Assembly: GCA_012520645.1 (NCBI GenBank)
Contig: JAAYNV010000060.1
Location: forward strand, 1-53,031
Origin: Clostridiales bacterium
GTDB lineage: Bacteria; Bacillota; Clostridia; Lachnospirales; Lachnospiraceae
Reading direction: 5' to 3'
DNA length: 53,031 bases
The notes under the pieces are model-generated. The model had not been told where the DNA came from. It ran no database searches and saw only the letters and a program-made list of their open reading frames with translations. Below are positions 36,696-45,727 of this stretch, one piece after another. Position 1 is the first letter of the stretch. Each line of letters begins with the position of its first letter. Made by a program: the position numbers and the translations under genes.

Positions 36696-36821
36696 TCACA
36701 CCTTTATATTGTATGTGCAGTTTATAATCCATATACAAAATCTGAGAGGAAGCCTTGCGACTTCCTCTCCTTCAAAAAAAATCTTACTGAGCTTTCGCTC
36801 CTTCACACTATCACTTTTCAT
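36696..36821 (-). CDS. Possible 41-residue small protein
   Basis: ATG 36821 lies 13 bases after a consensus -10 box and opens a frame of 41 codons (starting MKSDSVKERKLSKIFFEGEE). No ribosome site is visible, so a small RNA or a leaderless mRNA is as likely. The second hairpin lies inside it. Confidence 0.25.
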   Translation of the reverse strand: MKSDSVKERKLSKIFFEGEEVARLPLRFCIWIINCTYNIKV

Positions 36822-36833
36822 GAAATCTTGGAT

Positions 36834-36862
36834 AGAATAACAAAAAATATTCCGTCTGTCAA
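36834..36862 (-). promoter_or_regulatory. Consensus promoter without a normal gene behind it
   Basis: TTGACA (36857-36862) and TATTCT (36834-36839) have the ideal 17-base spacing. The transcript would run into the hairpin region 36627-36767. It may drive a small RNA. Confidence 0.5.
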
Positions 36863-36895
36863 GTATATTTTATAATATTTTTTTACAGAAATCAA

Positions 36896-37417
36896 CTAAA
36901 AAATATGACATTTTTTGAGTGCATTGTTAATATCATTTAAAACATACCCTTTAACATTTCCTATTGATGCAGTAGTATCCACTCTTTGAATACTTACATT
37001 TTGCAATTTAAGTACATTGGTCCAACGCACCATATTTCTAAAACCATACACTTTTTCTACTTTTATGTGATAATCTTTCTTTTCATCAGGTTCCTGAGAA
37101 GAAAGTGGCACAACAAAAATACTGGAACCAGTTTTTCTTAATATTATTGCAGGATGACGTCCACCGAATTCATTTCCAATATTAAACCCAAATTCAATCC
37201 ATACCACTGCACCACGTACTAATTCATCTTCCTTATCACATACAAAGGACGGCTCATCCATTACAAATTGTGTCTTTGTTGAGAGCCATTGAAAATAATT
37301 ATGGGTTCTTTTTCTTGCATCATCGCTGTCCTTATTAGTTGATGAATATAACTTATCAACTTGAGAGTTTAAATTTTCCTTGCTTTTGTCAAGTTCTTCT
37401 TGTGAAATAATCTTCAT
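36896..37417 (-). CDS. PemK/MazF-family toxin-like protein
   Basis: This protein has 173 residues. The C-terminal 105 residues fit the PemK/MazF fold: RGAVVWIEFGFNIGNEFGGRHPAIIL, then FVVPLSSQ and a final strand region. This family cuts mRNA or, in some phage and plasmid members, inhibits gyrase. A helical N-terminal extension of about 60 residues is unusual for MazF and might replace a separate antitoxin. No antitoxin gene with a DNA-binding fold is next to it. ATG 37417 follows GAAGGAGG. Confidence 0.8.
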   Translation of the reverse strand: MKIISQEELDKSKENLNSQVDKLYSSTNKDSDDARKRTHNYFQWLSTKTQFVMDEPSFVCDKEDELVRGAVVWIEFGFNIGNEFGGRHPAIILRKTGSSIFVVPLSSQEPDEKKDYHIKVEKVYGFRNMVRWTNVLKLQNVSIQRVDTTASIGNVKGYVLNDINNALKKCHIF

Positions 37418-37506
37418 TCCAATCTCACCTCCTTCGTAAACACGTGCTTTGATTGTATCATAAACATACGAATATCTGAAACAAATTATAGCATTATTTT
37501 ACAATA

Positions 37507-37532
37507 TAAGCAGGAGCATAAAATCTCCTGCT
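37507..37532 (-). terminator. Hairpin, possible terminator of the small remnant
   Basis: AAGCAGGAG pairs with CTCCTGCTT around an 8-base loop, shortly after the stop at 37539. The T tract is weak. Confidence 0.45.
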
Positions 37533-37538
37533 TGTTTG

Positions 37539-37672
37539 CTATTTATATTCAATTAAAATGTCCTCTGGTGGATTACCTTTTAAGCGTTCCGCTTTGGCTT
37601 TTTCCAATCGTTGCTTTTTCTGTGCTTCTTTGGTGCTTCGCTTTCGTTAAATTTGAATGCTAATTCTTCCAT
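37539..37672 (-). pseudogene. Small broken frame, 44 codons if repaired
   Basis: ATG 37672 opens MEELAFKFN, then a different frame continues with STKEAQKKQRLEKAKAERL and ends GNPPEDILIEYK. Adding one base near 37650 would join them. The product would be a small, very basic helical protein. It could be the remnant of an antitoxin or a mobile-element accessory gene, but no family is recognised. The remaining bases between 37673 and 37798 hold nothing I can name. Confidence 0.35.
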
Positions 37673-37798
37673 AGTCTTCTTTTGTTTTGTATTTCAGCCT
37701 ATGGTAATATTTTTGGTAACATTTTATCATATATTACCACATCACGAAAGCAGTTTATATCAGTGTTTATGCGGTGTATAAGGCTTTTGTTCTTGTTT

Positions 37799-38488
37799 TT
37801 ACACCTTAAAACGGTAGCCGACTCCCCAGATCGTTTCGATATACTGGGGCTTGCTGGTATCAAATTCTATCTTTTCACGTATTTTCTTGATATGAACGGT
37901 TACGGTAGCAATATCCCCGATGGAATCCATATCCCAGATTTCCCTAAACAGCTCTTCCTTGGAATACACATGATTCGGATGCTCTGCCAAAAAAGTCAGA
38001 AGATCAAATTCCTTGGTTGTGAAATTCTTTTCTTCTCCATCAATATAGACTCTTCTTGCCGTCTTATCAATTCTTATACCACGAATCTCAACAATATCAT
38101 TTTCCTGCTTCTGAGAACCGACAAGTCTGTCATAACGTGCCATATGAGCCTTTACACGGGCTACCAGCTCGCTCGGACTGAATGGTTTGGTCATATAGTC
38201 ATCCGCGCCCAGACCCAGTCCGCGAATCTTGTCAATATCATCCTTTTTGGCAGATACCATCAGAATCGGTATATCCTTTTCCTCCCGGATACGTTTGCAT
38301 ACCTCAAAGCCATCAATGCCAGGCAGCATCAGATCCAGAATGACCAGATCAAAGTCTCCTGCCAATGCACTCGCCAGTCCGGTATCTCCGGAATTTTCAA
38401 TCTCCACTTCAAACTCGCTTAACTCCAGATAATCCTTCTCTAAGTCTGCAATCGCTTCTTCATCTTCAATAATCAATATTTTGCTCAT
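37799..38488 (-). CDS. OmpR-family response regulator
   Basis: This protein has 229 residues. The receiver has acidic residues near 8-10, phospho-acceptor Asp52 (VILDLMLPGIDG) and the switch MVSAKKD. The winged helix ends with VTVHIKKIREKIE and VWGVGYRFKV. Its start lies inside the kinase gene (23-base overlap), so the two are translated together. Target genes are unknown. Confidence 0.93.
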   Translation of the reverse strand: MSKILIIEDEEAIADLEKDYLELSEFEVEIENSGDTGLASALAGDFDLVILDLMLPGIDGFEVCKRIREEKDIPILMVSAKKDDIDKIRGLGLGADDYMTKPFSPSELVARVKAHMARYDRLVGSQKQENDIVEIRGIRIDKTARRVYIDGEEKNFTTKEFDLLTFLAEHPNHVYSKEELFREIWDMDSIGDIATVTVHIKKIREKIEFDTSKPQYIETIWGVGYRFKV

Positions 38489-39965
38489 CTTTTTCTACCT
38501 CTCTGTACTTTCTAATCACAAAATGTAAACAGGTTCCTTCTCCTTCTTTGCTGGTCGCCCAGATATAACCTCCATGATCCTCAATGATCTTTTTTACAAT
38601 AGACAGCCCGATACCGCTTCCACCCTTGGACGAATTCCGGGAGGAATCCGTACGGAAAAACCGTTCAAATATATTGCCAAGATCCTTTGAGGCAATACCC
38701 TTTCCATTGTCTTCTATCTCCACCCGTATCGAATCCACTTCATCCAGAATGCGGATATCAATCACACCCTGGCTCTTATCCATATATTTTACACTGTTTC
38801 CAATAATATTGTTGATGACCCGCTTCATCTGCTCCGGGTCTGCTATAATACGGGTATCCGGCGATACCAGATTCGAATAATTCAACTTAATATTTTTGGA
38901 TTCCAGATCCAGTCCGACCTCTTCCACACAGTCTCCAAAATATTCTGCCACATTCAGGCGATGAAAATTATAGGGAATACGATTGGAGTCGATCTTTGAG
39001 TAAATCGTCAGCTCATTGATCAGCCGGTCCATATCAATAGCCTTATTATATATGGTACGGATATATTTATCCATCTTTTCCGGCGTATCTGCCACACCAT
39101 CCATAATGCCTTCCACATAACCTTTGATCGCAGTAATCGGTGTCTTTAAATCATGTGAAATATTACTTACAAGCTCCCTGTTCTGCTTTTCCGTCTGAAT
39201 CTTTTCTTCCGTGGACTCCTTCAGCCTAAGCCGCATATCCTCATAATTTTTATAGAGCTGTTCGATTTCTCCTGAGGAATCTGTCGGTATCCGGTAATCC
39301 AGATTACCCTCCGCAATCTTTTGCATGGCAATGTTCAGCTCTGCTACCGGATTAACTACACTTCTCAGAATCCATCTGGTCAGCATAAGGCTGGTAAATG
39401 TCAGAATACAGACAATCGCCACAATCATATCAATCAGCAGCGGTTTGGAAATAAGCGGCACTACCATCGTTACAATAAAAAGACTGCCTTCTGCCCCATC
39501 TGTAAATGTAAAATCCACCTGTTTGATCAGCTTCTGCATGTTGTGGATATAATATCCACTCTCCGGATCCGGAAACTCAAAACCATACTCAGGCAGATAC
39601 AAAAATATTTTTTCACTTGCCACTTCGTTTCCGGCATAGTAAATCTCTTCGTCCTTTCTTACTATAATATACGAAGACTTATGCTCTGCTTCCTCATTTA
39701 GATTTTGCAGAAAATCCAGATTCTCTAGCACTGCGGAATTTTCCTTCACCTGTCCGCTGACCTTCTCATAGATATCCTGTGTCCGCATAGCATTCTCCTG
39801 CATCGTGCCGGACATCATCGTATAATCGAATTTATCAATGCCGTATGACATCTGATTGCTCCAGGTTAAATAATATCCAATACCCAGAAATGCCATTACC
39901 GTCAAAATTGCCGGCAGCACTGTCATGGTAATTCCGGTAATCAGAAGCCTTGTCTTTAGTTTCAT
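38466..39965 (-). CDS. Sensor histidine kinase (HAMP, HisKA)
   Basis: This protein has 499 residues. Two membrane helices (about 10-32 and 180-200) bracket an external sensor domain of about 150 residues. A HAMP linker follows, then HisKA with SHDLKTPITAIKGYVEG, N box NNIIGNSVKYMD, and G boxes DNGKGIA and GGSGIGLSIVKKI. It is the partner of the overlapping regulator gene. The stimulus is not evident. It is divergent from the PerR/Fur gene across a 196-base spacer. Confidence 0.93.
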   Translation of the reverse strand: MKLKTRLLITGITMTVLPAILTVMAFLGIGYYLTWSNQMSYGIDKFDYTMMSGTMQENAMRTQDIYEKVSGQVKENSAVLENLDFLQNLNEEAEHKSSYIIVRKDEEIYYAGNEVASEKIFLYLPEYGFEFPDPESGYYIHNMQKLIKQVDFTFTDGAEGSLFIVTMVVPLISKPLLIDMIVAIVCILTFTSLMLTRWILRSVVNPVAELNIAMQKIAEGNLDYRIPTDSSGEIEQLYKNYEDMRLRLKESTEEKIQTEKQNRELVSNISHDLKTPITAIKGYVEGIMDGVADTPEKMDKYIRTIYNKAIDMDRLINELTIYSKIDSNRIPYNFHRLNVAEYFGDCVEEVGLDLESKNIKLNYSNLVSPDTRIIADPEQMKRVINNIIGNSVKYMDKSQGVIDIRILDEVDSIRVEIEDNGKGIASKDLGNIFERFFRTDSSRNSSKGGSGIGLSIVKKIIEDHGGYIWATSKEGEGTCLHFVIRKYREVEKDEQNIDY

Positions 39966-40096
39966 AATCCGCCCTTTCCTAAATGCTTTTTGAAATTCTT
40001 AATAGATATTATAGCACCTATTCTGCTAATTTTAGCGCAGCAAATGAAATAAGATTCTAAAAAAATTATAAACAAATAGTTTTCTTCAAAAATATA

Positions 40097-40144
40097 TTGA
40101 CATTTCACTAAATTATGATACAATAATATCAGTAATCATTACTG
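40097..40144 (+). promoter_or_regulatory. Promoter and PerR/Fur-type operator
   Basis: TTGACA (40097-40102) and TACAAT (40119-40124) are 16 bases apart. A perfect 7-1-7 palindrome CAGTAATCATTACTG at 40130-40144 sits at the transcription start, the layout of a PerR/Fur box. It suggests that the regulator represses itself and rubrerythrin. Confidence 0.75.
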
Positions 40145-40161
40145 TTTTGATTGGAGGAAAT

Positions 40162-40557
40162 ATGGCACCACTAAAATACAGTAAGCAACGGGAAGCCATT
40201 TTAGACTTCCTCAAAACAAGAAAAGATCATCCGACTGCCGATATGGTATATAACAGTCTGAGACCGGATTTTCCAAACTTAAGTCTCGGCACCGTATACC
40301 GCAATCTTGCGCTTTTGGCTGATCTGGGAGAAATCCTTCGTCTTCGTGTCGGAGACGGAACCGATCATTTTGATGCGGATGTTTCTCCCCATTATCACTT
40401 CATCTGTTCTGAGTGTGGAAGTGTAATTGATCTCGAAATGGGAAACATAGATGAGATCGAGGATATTGCAGGCATGAATTTTGATGGACAAATCTGCGGT
40501 CATGTAACCTATTTTTATGGAAAATGTGGCGCCTGCTGCAAAAGCAGTATGTCTTAA
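40162..40557 (+). CDS. Fur-family regulator, PerR-like
   Basis: This protein has 131 residues. The N-terminal winged helix (KYSKQREAILDFLKTRKDHPTA, LSLGTVYRNLALLADLGEI) is followed by a dimer domain with HFDADVSPHYHFICSECG, and a final CGHVTYFYGKCGACC. The two CxxC pairs bind structural zinc. The His/Asp set is as in PerR. ATG 40162 follows TTGGAGG; a TTG 5 codons earlier is less likely. The rubrerythrin gene behind it supports a peroxide-stress role. Confidence 0.85.
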   Translation: MAPLKYSKQREAILDFLKTRKDHPTADMVYNSLRPDFPNLSLGTVYRNLALLADLGEILRLRVGDGTDHFDADVSPHYHFICSECGSVIDLEMGNIDEIEDIAGMNFDGQICGHVTYFYGKCGACCKSSMS

Positions 40558-40602
40558 GTCCATGTAAACAAACTATCATTAGAAGAAAAGGAGAATAAAA
40601 CT

Positions 40603-41142
40603 ATGAAATTTGTATGTCAGGTATGTGGTTATGTTCACGAAGGAGATGCAGCTCCGGAGAAATGTCCGGTTTGTAATGCACCGGCAGAGAAATTTACAGC
40701 CCAGAGCGCAGAAAAGGTATGGGCTGCAGAGCATGTTGTAGGTGTTGCACAGGGTGTAAGCCAGGACATCATCGATGACTTAAGAGCTAACTTCAACGGC
40801 GAATGTACCGAGGTTGGTATGTATCTTGCTATGGCAAGAGTTGCACACAGAGAAGGATATCCGGAAATCGGTCTGTACTGGGAAAAGGCTGCTTACGAAG
40901 AGGCAGAGCACGCTGCTAAGTTTGCTGAATTGCTCGGTGAAGTCGTAACCGATTCTACCAAGAAGAATCTGGAAATGAGAGTAGATGCAGAAAACGGTGC
41001 TACTGCAGGAAAATTTGATCTTGCAAAACGCGCAAAAGCTGCGAATCTGGATGCAATCCATGACACCGTTCATGAAATGGCCAGAGATGAGGCAAGACAT
41101 GGCAAGGCGTTTGAAGGTCTCTTAAAGAGATACTTTGGCTAA
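40603..41142 (+). CDS. rbr: Reverse rubrerythrin
   Basis: This protein has 179 residues. The rubredoxin-like iron site is at the N-terminus ([20 protein letters not shown]) and the diiron four-helix part follows with [24 protein letters not shown] and [13 protein letters not shown]. This order is that of reverse rubrerythrins, which reduce hydrogen peroxide and oxygen in clostridia. It is 45 bases after the Fur-family gene and probably in its operon. A strong terminator follows. Confidence 0.93.
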   Translation: MKFVCQVCGYVHEGDAAPEKCPVCNAPAEKFTAQSAEKVWAAEHVVGVAQGVSQDIIDDLRANFNGECTEVGMYLAMARVAHREGYPEIGLYWEKAAYEEAEHAAKFAELLGEVVTDSTKKNLEMRVDAENGATAGKFDLAKRAKAANLDAIHDTVHEMARDEARHGKAFEGLLKRYFG

Positions 41143-41170
41143 TCAGAAATGCTGTAAAATCAAAAATACA

Positions 41171-41206
41171 GGGTGTGTTGACAAAATTCAACACACCCTT
41201 TTTCTT
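41171..41206 (+). terminator. Terminator after rubrerythrin
   Basis: GGGTGTGTTG pairs with CAACACACCC around an 8-base loop, then TTTTTCTTTT. It also ends at the stop of the convergent cyclase gene. Confidence 0.9.
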
Positions 41207-42336
41207 TTACCTGCACTTCACTTTTGCTGTTTTCTTATCCCGATACATAGCTTTATCTGCCTTTTCTACAAGCTCCGCCAGCTCGGTATGGTTAAGATTC
41301 CCTTCTGAATAACCCAGTGCAATGTACAATGGAACCGGAAAACCTACTACGTTCCTGCAGGCAGATTTTACGGCATCCATATCTGCTCTCACGGCACTTT
41401 CGACCGGAGCAACATAAATTGCCATAAATTCATCCCCACCGGTTCGGTAAACATCATATGCCGACTTCAGATTGTCTCTTAGAATTATGGCAGCTGTCTT
41501 AATCAGTTTGTCACCGGTATTATGTCCGTACAGGTCATTTGCCATTTTCAGGTTATTCAAATCTGCGACAATGAATCCAAGGCGTGTATGACTGCCCTGA
41601 AATCTATTCTTCAACATTCTGATCTCTACCAGATAACAATTCTTATTTTTCACTCCGGTATTCGTATCCCAGTATGCCTGTTCCTTCAATTTGTCAATCG
41701 GATTATCCAGTGTAAAAAATACACCTATACTGACAAACATCAGTCCTGCTCCGGTCATCAACAGCTCCGGTACAAATGCCTGTGCCACAATGATCACCAA
41801 CAAAATGAGACTCATCGGCACAACGGAGCACCTTACCCGCACGTCGATCAATTCCCATCTGCGCAGCAAACTGATTATACTTCCAATGCAATATAAAATG
41901 CAGATACCGTATCCTGCAAAAACAAGCGCTCCGCTGCTATAATCTGTGCCTTTTCCGGAACGGTATTCGATCGGTAATGTAAATGCCAAAACCAAAAACA
42001 ATATCATCGGTATATAAGTCAGAACAGACGGCCTTCTTCTCTTTTTAAGCGGAATCGTCAGATGGAACACATAGCGGAAAAACTGCATCAAAAAGGCAAC
42101 TCCGAAGAAATAAAGCAGAACATGCGCTACATGATTAACAGCCTCCGGCACGTGCTCCCGATTATTGACTGTCACCACAGTAATAGCATCAAAAATAAGA
42201 TGCCCCATTGCACACAAGCCCATGGGTAAAAAACATGGGATTTTTTCTCCCTGTCTCCATAGATGACATAGTATGCAAGGAAACAGGACAAAACGATAAT
42301 ACAAACAATTTCTTCTCGTATAATCAATAGCTCCAT
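41207..42336 (-). CDS. Membrane diguanylate cyclase, GGDEF (frame break)
   Basis: About six membrane helices precede a GGDEF domain with RTGGDEFMAIY and LYGHNTGDKL. There is no RxxD inhibitory site at the usual place. The usual start of the family is out of frame: ATG 42336 (behind GAGGAG) gives MELLIIREEIVCIIVL and is joined to the main frame by one extra base in the T6 run at 42241-42246. The repaired length is 376 residues. It makes cyclic di-GMP; the signal is unknown. Without repair the main frame would have no ribosome site. Confidence 0.82.
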
Positions 42337-42427
42337 TCTGTATTTCTCCTCATTTTTCCTGTATAGCTCATACTATTATTATAATGGATTTTTTTCATTA
42401 TGAACAGCAAAAATAAACTGAAAAATT

Positions 42428-42967
42428 CTATTGTAAAATTTTTAGGCTTGCATTGTTTAGACGACAATACAGATTATTATCCCCTTCTTCCTGATAAATT
42501 TCATAAATTCCTGTTACTTCTATTTCTGCATTTTGCTGTGGGTATTCGTCCGGATAAATATGACTGCCATCCTCCCAGACAAATTCAAGTCCCTGGGCAC
42601 AGCAGGCTGTCGCATCCGAAATCACAACATATTGATAATACTGACCTGTCGGTTCATACCATGCTGTATTATAATTCCCCCGGATGCGAAACACTTTACC
42701 GACATATGTATCAGGATCTGTCATCATCTGATAAACCGTCGCATACACCATGTCGCTGCCCATTATTGTCAGATCATAATCAACTGCCGTCGTACTCTCT
42801 TCTGACTTTTCTTCCGGCTTCGTCTCTGTCTTTGATTCTGTTTCTACCATCTGTTCATAGAATGTTTCCGGAATCTCATCCGATTCCGGTACCGTATTAC
42901 CTGTTTCCGCACAGCCCGTCAGTATTACCATACCGGCAAGCACGACAGCATACTTCCATCTTTTCAC
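42428..42967 (-). CDS. Lipoprotein of the zinc-type transporter operon
   Basis: A start at GTG 42967 gives a signal peptide ending in the lipobox LTGC, then a Glu/Thr-rich linker and a globular domain of about 110 residues with MVYATVYQMMTDPDTYVGKVFRIRG, which may be an OB-like fold. The start could also be the GTG at 42979, which overlaps the permease stop. It follows the permease gene directly, so it is in the same operon. A helper for metal capture is inferred from place. Confidence 0.7.
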   Translation of the reverse strand: MKRWKYAVVLAGMVILTGCAETGNTVPESDEIPETFYEQMVETESKTETKPEEKSEESTTAVDYDLTIMGSDMVYATVYQMMTDPDTYVGKVFRIRGNYNTAWYEPTGQYYQYVVISDATACCAQGLEFVWEDGSHIYPDEYPQQNAEIEVTGIYEIYQEEGDNNLYCRLNNASLKILQ

Positions 42968-42975
42968 TTTTCCAT

Positions 42976-43821
42976 TCACTTCCTTCTTATTTTTCCTATC
43001 AGACAAAACACCAGAAACACGATCAAATCCGCTGCAACAATTGTGGAACCCACCGGTGTTGAAAACAGAATGGATACCAGCATTCCTATAAAGGCACAAC
43101 TGACCGAAATCAACGCTGAGCAGATGACCACCCCTTTAAAGTTCTCAATAATACGCATTGCCGACAATGCCGGAAAAATAACCAGTGCGGATATTAACAG
43201 AGAACCTACCAGATTCATGCCAAGCACAATAATCACTGCAATAATTACTGCAATCAGTAAGTTGTAACGATCCGCTTTGACACCGGTTGCCTTTGCAAAA
43301 TTTTCATCGAAGGTAACTGCAAAAATCCGGTTATAAAATAAGAGAAACAGTACTATGACGATCAGGGAAAGTATCACACACAATTGCACCTCCGTTTTGG
43401 TCAATGTAAGAATAGAGGTGGAGCCAAACAACGTGCTGCACACATCCCCCGACACATTAGCCGATGCCGAAAAGACATTCATGACCAGATATCCCACTGC
43501 GAGGGAACTCACAGACAGCATTGCAATTGCTGCATCCCCTTTGATTTTTGTATTCTGTCCGCCTCTTAAAAGGATGATCGCTACCAAAACCGTTACGGGC
43601 ATGACAAGCAGGGTATCATTTGTCAGATGAAGCACAGCTGCCACCGCCATGGCACCAAATGCCACATGGGACAACCCGTCTCCAATAAAAGAATATCGCT
43701 TCAGCACAAGCGTGACCCCCAGCATGGAGGAGCAGAGCGCAATCAGCGTTCCGACGATCAAAGCATATGTCACAAACGGATACCCCATATAAAACTGTAA
43801 TCTTGAAACGATTTCACTCAT
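42976..43821 (-). CDS. znuB: Metal ABC transporter permease, ZnuB-like
   Basis: This 281-residue protein has about eight membrane helices and the family pattern GDGLSHVAFGAMA and KATGVKADRYNLLIAV. ATG 43821 overlaps the ATPase stop by 8 bases. With the ATPase and binding protein it forms a manganese/zinc-type importer; the His-rich binding protein suggests zinc. Confidence 0.88.
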   Translation of the reverse strand: MSEIVSRLQFYMGYPFVTYALIVGTLIALCSSMLGVTLVLKRYSFIGDGLSHVAFGAMAVAAVLHLTNDTLLVMPVTVLVAIILLRGGQNTKIKGDAAIAMLSVSSLAVGYLVMNVFSASANVSGDVCSTLFGSTSILTLTKTEVQLCVILSLIVIVLFLLFYNRIFAVTFDENFAKATGVKADRYNLLIAVIIAVIIVLGMNLVGSLLISALVIFPALSAMRIIENFKGVVICSALISVSCAFIGMLVSILFSTPVGSTIVAADLIVFLVFCLIGKIRRK

Positions 43822-44527
43822 TTTCCATGCCTCCCATCCCTTCAAACAGCTTCCATGCCTCACTGCCCCGATACTCTTCTCTGGTTCCAAAGAAAAGCTG
43901 AGATTTTCCAATATGAAGAATATGAGTCGCATATGCGGTTGCAGCATGTATATCATGCGACACCATAATGACGGCTGTCCCGTTTTGATTTAATTCTCTG
44001 ATCAGCTCATATAATTCTGCCGTTACCTTCGGATCGAGACCTGTAACCGGCTCATCCAGAAGCAGGAGTTTTGAAGTTGCACAGAGGGCCCTTGCCAGAA
44101 GGACCCTTTGCTGCTGGCCACCGGACAAATCCCGATAACACTTTTTTCTCAAATCCCAGACGGACATTCTTTTCATGTTCTCTTCTGCCGCCTGCTTTTC
44201 CTTTTTTCCATAAAAAGGTCTTCTGCCGCACTTTGCCAGATTACCGGACAGAACAATCTCCCAGACAGACGCAGGGAAATCTCTTTGTATCATTGTCTGC
44301 TGCGGCAGATAACCGATTTCTGCTGCCAGCATCCCATCACCATAGACAATCTCGCCAGACATCGGTTCCATCAAATGAAGCAGTGCTTTGATCAAGGTAC
44401 TCTTTCCTGCACCATTTTCTCCTACGATACACAAATAGTCTCCTTTTTTTACTTCAAATTGGATGTGCTTCGTAACGACTGCCCCGCCGTAGCCAAGTGT
44501 CAGATCCTTACATGTAATGTATGCCAT
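43814..44527 (-). CDS. znuC: Metal ABC transporter ATPase, ZnuC-like
   Basis: This 237-residue protein has Walker A GENGAGKSTLIKAL, signature LSGGQQQRVLLARAL and Walker B LLLLDEPVTGLD. It powers the importer with the genes on either side. It is 15 bases behind the binding-protein gene. Confidence 0.9.
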   Translation of the reverse strand: MAYITCKDLTLGYGGAVVTKHIQFEVKKGDYLCIVGENGAGKSTLIKALLHLMEPMSGEIVYGDGMLAAEIGYLPQQTMIQRDFPASVWEIVLSGNLAKCGRRPFYGKKEKQAAEENMKRMSVWDLRKKCYRDLSGGQQQRVLLARALCATSKLLLLDEPVTGLDPKVTAELYELIRELNQNGTAVIMVSHDIHAATAYATHILHIGKSQLFFGTREEYRGSEAWKLFEGMGGMENE

Positions 44528-44542
44528 TTTTCTGCTCCTCTT

Positions 44543-45610
44543 CTAGTTCAATGCCTTTTTCAGAACTTCCAGATTTTCCTGCATCATCTGCAGATAGGAT
44601 ACTCCCTTTTCCACATCCTTACCGGTTACAGACTGCAAGGAGTTCAATACCAGAATATCTTGATTCTTATTCTGCGTATTCTCGACAATGGTTCTGGCAA
44701 CTCTCTGATCTGAATTTTCAATCGTAAAGATCGAATTCAGCTCCAGCTCATCCACCTTGTCTGCAAGGAAAGTAATGGTCTCAAAGTCTGCTTCTGTTTC
44801 AGCGCTACAACCGGCAAAGGCAGCATAATAATCCAGACCATAATCATCTGCCAGATAACGGAACGGAAAACGGTCACCAAATACAATCGTTTTTATCTTT
44901 GCATTTTCTGCCATACTCTCATATTCCTGATCCAGCGCAGAAAGCCTTGCACAATAATCCGCAGCATTCTTTCGATAGGAATCTGCATTCCGGCTGTCTG
45001 CTTCTCCTAACGCTTCTGCAATTGCGGGCACTATGTTCTGTACATTTTTTAAGGACAGCCACACATGCTCATCATATTCCGGCTCATGGCTGTGCTCTTC
45101 CTGTTCCTCCTCTTCTACAAGTTCTTCTCCATTTTCATGCTCGTGTCCGCTCTCCATGCCTTCCACTATTTCTTCCTCTTTGATATCATCTCCCAATAAT
45201 GTAAGCAGATTGATTATCTGCATATTTTCATTTCTTGCTTCCTTTAGGGCATCTTCCACCCATTCATCCGACTCTCCACCTACGTAGATAAACAGATCAC
45301 AATCTGCTATTTTCGCAATATCTTCTGCCGTCGGCTGATAGCTGTGGAGATCTACACCATTATCCAGAAGCAGAGTCAGCTCATAATCTGCACCAGTATC
45401 ACCGATAATCTCCCTGACCCAGTCATACTCTGGGAAAATGGTACAGACCACACTGTAGCTTTCTGACTCTCCTCCTTCGTGTCCTTCCGTGAGCTTTTCA
45501 TTCCCATAATCTTTAACCAAGGTGTTACGGCTTCCACAACCGCCAAGCAGACTTACACACATCACAAGCGACATTAACAAAACGAGAATTCTTTTATTCA
45601 TTTTATACAT
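44543..45610 (-). CDS. znuA: Metal-binding lipoprotein of ABC importer, ZnuA-like
   Basis: This 355-residue protein has a lipobox (LLGGC) after a signal peptide. Cluster A-I metal-binding domain: DLHSYQPT and DEHVWLSLKNV supply His ligands. A His/Glu-rich loop (HEHENGEELVEEEEQEEHSHE) lies between them, typical for zinc proteins. Where many members have a third His the sequence is VFGDRFPFRYLADDYGL, so the third ligand differs. ATG 45610 follows TTGGAGGAG. Confidence 0.88.
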   Translation of the reverse strand: MYKMNKRILVLLMSLVMCVSLLGGCGSRNTLVKDYGNEKLTEGHEGGESESYSVVCTIFPEYDWVREIIGDTGADYELTLLLDNGVDLHSYQPTAEDIAKIADCDLFIYVGGESDEWVEDALKEARNENMQIINLLTLLGDDIKEEEIVEGMESGHEHENGEELVEEEEQEEHSHEPEYDEHVWLSLKNVQNIVPAIAEALGEADSRNADSYRKNAADYCARLSALDQEYESMAENAKIKTIVFGDRFPFRYLADDYGLDYYAAFAGCSAETEADFETITFLADKVDELELNSIFTIENSDQRVARTIVENTQNKNQDILVLNSLQSVTGKDVEKGVSYLQMMQENLEVLKKALN

Positions 45611-45727
45611 ACAAACTCCTCCAATTGCTTTATGAAATTAAAATGTACGCAAAGAAAAGACGTGACACTAAGGGTACTTTTCCTCCTTATATGCCAACTC
45701 TTTCCCACATCTTATTGTTTCATAACA

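Larger units (their letters stand above)
36461..36895. other. Gene-poor stretch with hairpins
   Basis: There is no convincing protein gene in these 435 bases. It holds a long hairpin (GATTGGAGGGAATT with its complement, 36627-36663), a second hairpin (GAGAGGAAG with CTTCCTCTC, about 36743-36767), a consensus promoter and one very short possible frame (below). Confidence 0.6.
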
